Assembly: GCF_035046505.1 (NCBI RefSeq)
Contig: NC_089826.1
Location: forward strand, 10,708,254-10,772,253
DNA: 64,000 bases
Origin: Tiliqua scincoides
Lineage: Eukaryota; Chordata; Lepidosauria; Squamata; Scincidae
Direction of reading: 5' to 3'
The position numbers and the translations under genes are program-made. The notes under the pieces are model-generated. The model did not search any database, was not told the DNA's origin, and saw only the letters and a list, made by a program, of their open reading frames with translations. Shown here piece by piece: positions 57,322 through 64,000 of this stretch; within the stretch, counting starts at the first letter, position 1; every line of letters begins with the position of its first letter.

Positions 57322-60300
57322 AGGGAGGGAGGGAGGGAGGGAGGGAGGTTTCAGGATTACATTGAAGATATTGACAAACTGCAGAGTGACAAATTAAATT
57401 AACTTTTGAGCAGATAAATACAGCTGCTCCAATGTGCCCATAATCTTGTGCCATTTCTCAAGAATAAGTCTAGGTCTATACCTGCAACAGACTCAGTGAT
57501 AAAGTTTAGAGGTGGTGAGTTGATCTGTGCCATTTCAGATTGCAGGTAGTGAATCAAATTTATTCATTGTCCACCTACTTAAACATCTCCCCGCAGGTGG
57601 AAAACTAGCATGACAGGGAGCAGGCTGAACTAGAGTCTTTCTCCCTGGAATGCTAGCTTTCTACTTACACGGAAGTGTTTGTGTAGGGGAGCATTCAAAA
57701 TTACCCTCCATCCTCAGCCTGCAATCTGATGTGGTACAAATCACCCCACCATCTTAGGACTCTACTATTTCATTCCACTGCGAGTGAAGAATAGACCACA
57801 ATCAGGTTACTGAATGCCAAGCGGTCAGTGTTTTAAAGGTATTTGAATATTTCATCTAAGCATCAGGAAGCTTGTTGTCCCAGATTTGCTTCTAGCTAGA
57901 ATCTTCTGCATACCTAGAGGCAAGAAAAGTGGGATGCTGTAAACAAATACATAAATAACTATGCCTTTAATATTGAAAACTAAGGCTGCCATCCTAGTAT
58001 ACACACTTTCCTGGGAGTAAGCCACGTTGAATGTAATGGGATTTACTTCCAGGAAATATGTGCATAAGATTGTGCTGCAAGGCTGTGATCCTAAACACAA
58101 TTGCATGGGAGTAAGCACCACTGCACAAAATGGGACTTTCTTGTGAGTAAACATATATTGATTATAAGCAATTGGGGAGCCACCTGGAGGAGTGAGTAAA
58201 TAACATTTTACTTACCTCCTGCAGACTGTCCGATTCCCCCTCCCCTCCAAAGCATGCAGCACAGCCTCCATTGGCACAGCTAGATGCTATAGCATGGCAG
58301 GGGATAGGATTGGGCTGAATTGAACAGTCATAACCAGACACATCCTAGGTCAGCTGCACAATCCTAGATGGCTGTTCGACAAGCTACAGAACTCAGGTAT
58401 AGAACTCCACCGCTTTGCAACCTTCTCATATAAGCAAAAGCACTCTATGTACAGACTATGCTCCACTTGCTTGGTACAAGGAATGCATTTTGTGCCAAGG
58501 AAAAGGGATTAAAAGAAGGAAGGTGTCTACAGTACAGTACAGTGCATGCTACCCACATTCAAGACAATGGTGGCTCTTTATTTTGATTCACACCTGGCTA
58601 GAGCTGTTTCTGGGGAGGGTGGAGTAAATCTAAGGAGATTTCAATCACAGGACATAATGTAAATATTAGCGAACTGTGTTAGGTCCTTGAATCCAACACC
58701 ACAATTGCAAGGTCCTTGAATCCATCACCACAATTGCAAGTGTCAAGAACCATATCCTGAGGGGTCCCAGCCAGTCTGGCAAGCAGTGAAGACTCTGGAC
58801 AATTCAACTGGCTTCACATAATCTTGTCATCATTCCATATTGATCCAGTAAACCAAATATACCAGCACATACTGTGCTAGAGTGAAGAGAGATTTCCAAA
58901 AAGTATACAAGATTGTTACGTTCTCTGCCATGTCCAGCACATTAATGATGCAGAATCAGTTTTGCAAACTACCCGTGTACACCTCTTGTTTCAGGTGCTT
59001 ATTTCTCCATCAATACATTAATTTCTCTGTGTTGCTGAGTCAAAAGCAAAAAGCTTTACTTCAACAACTTGAGAAAGTATTGTCTGACAGCACTGTTGAT
59101 TTTGCTGATTCAGTTAAAAACAATTTTAAAAAATGCTACTATATCCATGAAAAATGCCCCATGCTTGATTGTCCTGAAATAACCAGGAGCACCGTAAATG
59201 ATGATGCTAAGTGTTCAATAGGCAGACACTTGAATAAATTATAGCTCCTGGTGCAGGCATACAGAATTGTCAGCAGCTCTCCACGGCCTGAAACAGTATG
59301 AAATTGACATGTACAGCTAGCACAATAGAACCGCTGACACCCCTTTCTGAAAAGCCTCTCTGAAAAGCCTGAGCAGATGTTCTAGAAAGAGGATTTTTTC
59401 CTCCCACTTAAATGTATCATGTAATACTATCCGCAAACACAACATGCAAGGAGGGGTGTGGGGATTTTTTGCTAGCTCCCAAGAGAGGAATTCTCACATT
59501 TGTTTGCAAAAAGACCAGTCTCCTAACCAGATCTTAATTCCTCAAAAGAAAGGTGACCTGAAAGTCAGGCGATCTGCTTGAAAGTCCTTTTCCTTTAACC
59601 ATAGGCGTGCATGAGACTGACTGTGGCTACTCAGTCACAAAAGAGTACTTAGCATCTGCCCAAATGCACATTTCTAAGAAGAAATGTGTAGCTTTTGTAT
59701 TATTTCACCCATCTGTTATAAATGCCCAATCCTATGTGGGCCAGCTGACAGCAGGACATTCTGCTGCCAGCAACTTCCTTACTGCAGTCATAAAAAATGC
59801 TCCGGAAATGCACAGAGTAGCAAGCTACAGGAGCACCAGTGGGAAGGTGGAGCCTTCCCACACCTGCTGGTGGAGTGACGTGGACGCCGCAAGGTAAATA
59901 AGGACATTGGGGGTGGCAGAATGGGATGGGGGAGGTCGGAACGAAGTGGTAACAGGGCAGGGAGGATGGAATGGGGTGTCAACAGGGGCAGAGGGAGGTG
60001 GATTGAGTCCAAGAAGGGGTTCGGATTAGGTGACAGGAGCCACTGTAGAATCCTAGCCCCCTTCCCAGACTCAATTGTGTAGTGTGGGTCCATGTGGGCC
60101 TGCAACAGCAAATTTGCAAGCATTGGTCCAAGTGGACCCCTCCATGATGAAGAGGCTTACCCTTGGGTAAGGGAACAAATGTTCCTCTGTATCTGCCCCC
60201 CCCCCATAAGATGCAATGGTAGCCATTTTGGTGCCACTGCATTGGTAGTGGTGGGAAGAAGAGGACTGAGCTGTTAGTCTAGTTGTGCGAGTTCATCTCA

Positions 60301-60607
60301 GTGACCAGGCTCAGCCAACAATGGCATCCCACTGCACCTGACTCTGGTCAATGTGTTCAATTGTACACTATGAATGAAGGCCTCAGATATCCATTCATCT
60401 CTTCTTATGTCTTAAAATCTTCTGTCATGATCATCTGAAATAGCTTCAGCCTCCAACCTACCTTCTTGCGCCAGTGAATCTTGGAAGATCTCTTCTTCTA
60501 CTGTCGGCCATTTGTTAGGATTGAAGATCAAGAAGTCACTTTTGGTGCCGCCAAATCTCAAAAAGCCCGGAGACAAACCTCTTGCTAAGGTGCGCAACTT
60601 TGTATTG
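45900..60607 (-). CDS. HPSE: heparanase (HPSE), exons 2-12
   Basis: Heparanase is a GH79 endo-beta-glucuronidase that cleaves heparan sulfate in lysosomes and outside cells. Eleven exons in matching phases add up to about 467 residues plus the stop. They are at 60,462-60,607, 57,156-57,281, 55,971-56,141, 54,921-55,092, 53,231-53,278, 51,820-51,913, 51,008-51,114, 50,092-50,206, 47,982-48,100, 46,492-46,638 and 45,900-46,059. The proton donor (ELGN-E-PNS) falls across the exon 4/5 border, and the nucleophile is in [12 protein letters not shown]. The processing tyrosine is kept ([12 protein letters not shown]), as are basic heparin-binding stretches ([14 protein letters not shown]). The C-terminal beta-sandwich ends [16 protein letters not shown]...MMACI. 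No break was seen. The signal-peptide exon is outside the window. In human the neighbours are COQ2 and HELQ, so lying upstream of ABRAXAS1 is unexpected. Confidence 0.93.
46198..46375. mobile_element. short MITE with inverted ends
   Basis: 'cctagtcaactttccagcgc' at the left and 'cagcactagaaagttggtta' at the right are inverted repeats of each other. Same family as 2,588-2,740. Lies in the last HPSE intron. Confidence 0.6.
46492..46638 (-). CDS. HPSE: HPSE exon 11
   Basis: 147 nt, [17 protein letters not shown] to [18 protein letters not shown] (human PRYKEGDLTLYAINLHN ... FSNKQVDKYLLRPLG). Open. Confidence 0.93.
47982..48100 (-). CDS. HPSE: HPSE exon 10
   Basis: 119 nt, [19 protein letters not shown] to [13 protein letters not shown] (human DYWLSLLFKKLVGTKVLMA). 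ATATAG acceptor, GTAAGC donor. Confidence 0.93.
48386..48905. mobile_element. Tigger-like MITE with internal hairpin
   Basis: Ends CAGGTTGTGTCTCGTTAT and (inverted) CAGGTCCAATCTTGTTAT, bordered by TA on both sides as in Tc1/mariner/pogo insertions. The inside repeats the end motif ('gtcgtgtctcgacattcac') and has a long inverted pair, 'aacagcttttcttacta' with 'agtaagaaaagcag', around 48,640 and 48,760. Non-autonomous copy in an HPSE intron. Confidence 0.65.
49868..50060 (-). mobile_element. diverged tRNA-derived SINE
   Basis: 'ttggaccactaatcaatcta', 'ggaactgaacctggggcc' and 'aagcatgtgaccacc' match, in reverse, the SINE type at 9,508-9,682. Older and more diverged. Confidence 0.45.
50092..50206 (-). 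CDS. HPSE: HPSE exon 9
   Basis: 115 nt, [19 protein letters not shown] to [12 protein letters not shown] (human [19 protein letters not shown]). Open. Confidence 0.94.
51008..51114 (-). CDS. HPSE: HPSE exon 8 (nucleophile)
   Basis: 107 nt, [20 protein letters not shown] then [15 protein letters not shown]. The Glu in WLGET is the catalytic nucleophile (human E343). Human has [20 protein letters not shown]. Confidence 0.94.
51530..51740 (-). mobile_element. SINE-like element, inverted copy
   Basis: ATT tail, then 'tataccgcttttcaactaaa', 'gctccctgtcccaaaagggc', 'gccagttactctccccctg'. Reverse complement of the element at 40,940-41,180, in an HPSE intron. Confidence 0.65.
51820..51913 (-). CDS. 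HPSE: HPSE exon 7
   Basis: 94 nt, [18 protein letters not shown] to VKEVLQ (human [18 protein letters not shown]). TTGCAG acceptor, GTACAG donor. Confidence 0.94.
52318..52672 (+). mobile_element. tRNA-derived SINE with (ATT)n tail
   Basis: A-box-like 'gtctagagggtagagcc' and B-box-like 'cgccagttcaaggcc' spaced as in a tRNA-derived promoter. The end is 'aggcggtatataaatacctg' and a TAT run. In an HPSE intron, sense to the plus strand. Confidence 0.8.
53231..53278 (-). CDS. HPSE: HPSE exon 6
   Basis: 48-nt exon, [15 protein letters not shown] plus a split codon that reads Phe when joined to exon 7 (WHFYYLNG; human WHHYYLNG). Too short for ORF finding. Confidence 0.88.
53341..53801. mobile_element. 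hAT MITE with perfect 8-bp target duplication
   Basis: Left end CAGGGGTGCCCAAAACCTGG, right end (inverted) CAGGGGCGCCCAAACATTTT, flanked by TTCTAAAG on both sides (53,333-53,340 and 53,802-53,809). Contains a C-rich run near 53,730. Confidence 0.92.
54921..55092 (-). CDS. HPSE: HPSE exon 5
   Basis: 172 nt, completing the catalytic Glu then [20 protein letters not shown] to [11 protein letters not shown] (human PNSFLKKADIFINGSQLGED). Includes the second basic heparin-binding cluster. Confidence 0.94.
55971..56141 (-). CDS. HPSE: HPSE exon 4 (proton donor half)
   Basis: 171 nt, [20 protein letters not shown] to YSMSWELGN plus G, the first base of the proton-donor Glu codon. Human has SSVDVLYTFANCSGLDLIFG. 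Confidence 0.94.
56504..56853. mobile_element. hAT MITE with perfect 8-bp target duplication
   Basis: Left end CAGTGGCATCATTAGGGT, right end (inverted) CAGTGGCGTCACTAGGGGG, flanked by CTGCCAGC on both sides (56,496-56,503 and 56,854-56,861). 350 bp, no coding potential. Confidence 0.9.
57156..57281 (-). CDS. HPSE: HPSE exon 3 (linker / heparin-binding)
   Basis: 126 nt, (D)[18 protein letters not shown] to [15 protein letters not shown]. Covers the end of the linker peptide that processing removes. The tyrosine before the cut (human REHY-QKKF) is kept as REQY-RKKY. Confidence 0.93.
57289..57349. repeat. (GA)n(GGGA)n microsatellite
   Basis: About a dozen GA dinucleotides followed by GGGA units, starting within a few bases of the exon 3 acceptor. 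On the gene strand it is a polypyrimidine tract and may serve the splice site. Confidence 0.9.
57986..58170. repeat. two copies of the 90-bp repeat
   Basis: 'tttcctgggagtaagccacg' and 'catgggagtaagcaccactg' mark two diverged units in the intron between HPSE exons 2 and 3. Confidence 0.6.
60462..60607 (-). CDS. HPSE: HPSE exon 2
   Basis: 146 nt, [20 protein letters not shown] to FQDSLAQE (human [20 protein letters not shown]). CCCCAG acceptor, GTAGG donor. First HPSE exon in the window; exon 1 must lie above 64,000. Confidence 0.95.
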
Positions 60608-60715
60608 CTGGGGAAGTGAATTTCAAAAAAAGCAATGAAATGCTGTCCCATCAAAGTGGCTTCAATTCATCTCAACCCAGCAGTTCCCAAACTCTGCTCC
60701 TGTGACCTGCTCACA

Positions 60716-61113
60716 AAGCAGACTGTCTGCTTGAAGGTTCACTGCTCTGGCCATGGCTCACCCCAGTCAGCCTCCACTGGGAATCCATAAAGTGGTTCCT
60801 TCTTATTGACATGTTGGATGATCCAAAGGGGGACAGTGTGGGTGAAGTTATAGCCTCCAGTTGCATAGTTTCTATAGGAGTGTTGCTGGAAGAGCATAAG
60901 AAGAAGCCCCCTGTACCATTCCAGAAAGAATGGACTAGCCCTAGCTCCTTTGCAGCCTTGCACAGTTTATTCCAGGTTGAAAAACTGGGTTTTCCCATCA
61001 CCAAAATCAAGAAACCTCAATGCTGGTATGAACACAAGCTAAGCTTGCCCCTGATCATGCAGGAGTATCCTAAGATCCAGCAAATATTGCCCCTAATAGA
61101 CACTCTTGGCTAA
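60716..61113 (+). other. unrecognised open frame, possible retrocopy
   Basis: A continuous plus-strand frame of about 130 codons reads SIKWFLLIDMLDDPKGDSV, then SFAALHSLFQVEKLGFPITK, then SLPLIMQEYPKIQQILP, and stops after DTLG. The composition is protein-like, but I do not recognise a family, and no poly(A) or target duplication was confirmed. Could be a processed pseudogene fragment or chance. Confidence 0.2.
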
Positions 61114-62226
61114 ATGAAAATAATCTAAAATGGACATTTTCCATTTCCTCATCATCACAGTCTGAGACTGAGGGCCAACTGGCACAAGATGCGGGGCATC
61201 CATGATTAGGTCTCTGGAAGTTTGTTTCCTTGTTTAAAGCTGCTGGGGGGCAGGAAAGAGGTCTGAATTGGAACAATGGACTTGCTAGGACAATGCTGTC
61301 AAACTCATGGACTCCTGCAGAGAAGATCTGTATGGTCTTCTTCACGCAATGGTCTTCTTCGCGCAGTGCATCACCTGAACCAGAGCAGTGGTGCTGGGCA
61401 AGTTGCTGAACCCTTTCCCTCCCACTACAACACCATTTGTACATAATTTTTCCCACGCAGAATGAACAGTGGATCAGGATGTGCAATTTAGACTACGCAA
61501 ATAGCATGGAGGAGAGGATTAAGCACAAATCCTCAGGGCTAATGGGAGCCCCACCCTGTACCCAGCCTTGGGGGGGGGGCAGGAGAGGCAGTGGGAGACC
61601 TGCATCATGTACAATTTGACCCAGAGCCTTTTCCTCTAACAGGAAGAGTTCAGCTGGAAGGCACATGGTCTGCGAGGAGACCAGTGAACTGAGGATTTCC
61701 TTTGACCAGAATGATGAATCGTGAGTTCAAGTTTTTACCAACATACAAACATTTCAAAGTCTAAATAAAGATGTCATTTCAAATCAAAGTGCCCAAAGCT
61801 TTCACCAACAATTGACATAAAAAAAAACTTGGATGACTGCTCTTGAAATTAGGCTCAGTTCTTAGCGAGGATATTGCTATCAAATACTTTGAGAACTTGT
61901 CTGCAATACATAGGCAGCGTTTATTGGGAATCTGGGCAAGGCTCTGGCATTGTCTTGCCAAGTTTTGATTTAGCTTAACAACTGCCATTACTGAGGTTTG
62001 CTTCTCTGGGGCCTGAACTTGGGTTAGGGTTCAACAGAGGTCAGTCCCAGTATTTATTTTCAGTGCCAATGCCTGGGCTACATGAAGAAACAACAAGAAA
62101 AATGCCTCTGAGCATGTGCGAAGTGACAGTAGCCTATCTCCACACATTTGGGATTGCACAGCAGCTGAAAATGCTTGCTGGCAGACATTGGTCCTTTATG
62201 CAACTTATGTTAGATACTCTCTAGAC

Positions 62227-62589
62227 CAGTGTTTCTCAAACTGTGTGTCAGGATCCGCTAGGTGGGTTGCGAAACAATTTCAAGTGGGTCCCCATTTATT
62301 TAAATATTTTATTTTGAATATATTAGACTCAATGCTATCATGGTATGTGACTGCATTTGGGGAAATGTTAAAGATCTGTACTTTTAACAGGCTACTATGT
62401 ATACACTTTTAACAAAGTTAGTAAATAGAACCTACTCCTGGGTAAGTGTGGGTAGGATTATAGTCTAGGATTGTTAAAAATATTCCTGCCTGATGATGTC
62501 ACTTCTGGTCATGACATCACTTCCGGTGGGACCTGACGGATTCTCATTCTAAAAAGTGGGTCCTAGTGCTAAAAGTTTGAGAACCACTG
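62227..62589. mobile_element. hAT-like MITE, complete
   Basis: Left end CAGTGTTTCTCAAACTG, right end (inverted) CAGTGGTTCTCAAACTTTT, with CTCTAGAC / CTGTAGGG as a worn 8-bp target duplication. The inside carries a 90-bp-repeat core ('cctactcctgggtaagtgtg') near 62,430. Confidence 0.75.
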
Positions 62590-63845
62590 CTGTAGGGAAT
62601 CATCCCCTGCTCAGATTCTTATACATATTTTTCAAAGGCTTCTGATGGCTAAGCCAGAACTTTTGTCCCTAATATATAATGTTCTGCACTTTGTTTGGAA
62701 GCACTTTGTTTGTTTGCCACCCAAAAAAATCATGTTCACTTTCTGAGTCTCCGTACACGTACCATGCCACCATGACTACTAGCTAATTACACAGGCCTAC
62801 AAAACTGAGGGTCAGAGAAGTTTTCCCCAAACTTTATGGTGGTTTGATATAAATTGGACGTGATAGAACAAAACAGATTCCAGATAGGGCAAAACAGATT
62901 TTTGGAATCAGCACTCCAAATCTACCCAGGAATTGGTGTAACGTTTAAGGAAGCAAAATGTGTGTTGGCCTGTGTTATTTTCTTCCCTGCAAGTCTCTCC
63001 TCAAAGCTCATATTTCCCATGAATGCTTGACCCCCTCTGTTGCCAAAACAAAGTCAAAGTGGCTCAGTTCAGACACTGCACCAAACTGTAGTTTGAGCTT
63101 CTCAACGTACAAGCAACCCATGATTCAGAGCTGCTTGTCTGCTTTCATACAGCTGCTCTACCTTCCACTTTATAGATATAACAATCTCTAGCATCAGAGC
63201 AACTGTTGCAACTACAGTATGCCAATTCAGATCACAAGCTAAATCCCTCCCCCTCCATCCTGCTATTCCCTCTTCCCAGCTGAAATCTAGATTGTAAACT
63301 TAGTGGGGCAGAGAGCTATCCATTTTTGTTTATTTACATTGCTCTATTGATGGCACTGTATCAATGAGTAGTAATTCTCCCTGGGAGAATACATTGCAGG
63401 ATATTAGACACTCCCACAGCATGTGAACCTACCTGGAATGTCCTTGTCTGCCTTAGCTAATGGCAGATGCCTGAGAGAGGCTACAGCTGACCCAGCTCTT
63501 TGAGATGACCCAAGGCTGCATCAGTTAAAGGCAACAGATAGCAGAATATCAGCCACCCACAACTTCCTCATTGAGGTGATAAGGCACCAGAGTTAGTATC
63601 AAGGAGTCTTGGTTAGCAGCTGTTGTTTTTTGCTCCACTTTCCCTTTGCTCCTGGAGGCTTGAGGATCAAAGGGCATTGAGCAAACAAGAGCTGTGATGG
63701 AAGTAGTCATTCATGACTTTGCATGAAGTCTTTGCAAGACTTCATGCAAGGGTGGGGGAAAATTGAGGGTGGGGAAAACTGAGTGGAGACTGAAGGGAGG
63801 TGTGCAGTGTCAGATTTAGGAATAAGCTGAACAAACTACAGTTTA

Positions 63846-64000
63846 GGGCAGGGGTGCTCACACTTTTTTGGCTCGAGAGCTACTTTGAAACCCAGCAAGG
63901 CCCGGAGATCTACCAGAGTTTTTTTTACAATGTTCGCGCCATCATAACATATAACATTTATGTGTACAATGTATGTTGGTGTACCTTGAGCCCCACTGAG
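63846..64000 (+). mobile_element. hAT-like MITE cut by the window end
   Basis: Begins CAGGGGTGCTCACACTTTTT and continues 'gctcgagagctactttgaaa', the start pattern of a common reptile hAT MITE. Confidence 0.55.

Larger units (their letters stand above)
60608..64000 (-). other. HPSE: HPSE intron 1 (partial)
   Basis: No exon with the signal peptide or the SVTIDANLATDPRF-like stretch was found up to the window end, so this is read as intron 1. It holds an unrecognised open frame, hAT-like elements and simple repeats. Confidence 0.6.

Noticed and set aside
58882-59244. 120-codon plus-strand frame in an HPSE intron
   Set aside because: No recognisable domain, AT-rich intronic context, and no repeat or splice support; insufficient to call a gene.

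Overview
The window looks like reptile, most probably squamate (lizard or snake), nuclear DNA. Genes are split into short exons with GT/AG borders. Introns hold many reptile-type repeats: CR1 and L2 LINEs, tRNA-derived SINEs, hAT-like and Tigger-like MITEs, and a roughly 90-bp 'cctgggagtaag / acttactcctgagtag' repeat. I cannot name the species. All host genes found lie on the minus strand. Protein comparisons are from memory of the human proteins HELQ, ABRAXAS1 and HPSE.

Region 1 (1-5,116) is repeat-rich DNA downstream of HELQ. Region 2 (5,117-31,900) holds a scrambled 3' half of HELQ, the Ski2-like DNA-repair helicase. If the exons from the second RecA domain to the stop are called a to l, the minus-strand order is d-e-f-g-h-i, then a-b-c-d-e-f-g, then a decayed j, k and l. 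Block d-g is present twice as near-identical copies (8,238-12,160 and 27,912-31,741). This fits a partial tandem duplication followed by loss of a-c from the first copy and h-i from the second. No exon for the N-terminal helicase core was found. Two LINEs have inserted into introns of the duplicate: a 4-kb full-length element (13,746-17,747) and a 6.4-kb one (18,962-25,366). Each has clean target-site duplications.

Region 3 (32,388-40,403) holds ABRAXAS1 (FAM175A) exons 1-5. Exon 5 carries a +1 shift. The remaining exons are missing, and the gene runs straight into the HELQ fragments. MRPS18C, which in human lies between these two genes, was not found. Around the ABRAXAS1 start codon are a CpG-rich minisatellite, a six-copy repeat array and a G-poor low-complexity block.

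Region 4 (41-45.9 kb) is intergenic. It has a hAT MITE, an unassigned CpG island with NRF1-like tandem repeats, and a three-unit tandem repeat. Region 5 (45,900-64,000) holds heparanase (HPSE) exons 2-12, all in frame with both catalytic glutamates. Exon 1 would lie beyond the window.

The main result is the contrast between an intact HPSE and a broken, rearranged HELQ/ABRAXAS1 pair. It is either a real rearrangement (segmental copy, sex-linked copy or true gene loss) or a haplotype misassembly. The sequence alone cannot decide, but several breakpoints can be read to the base.
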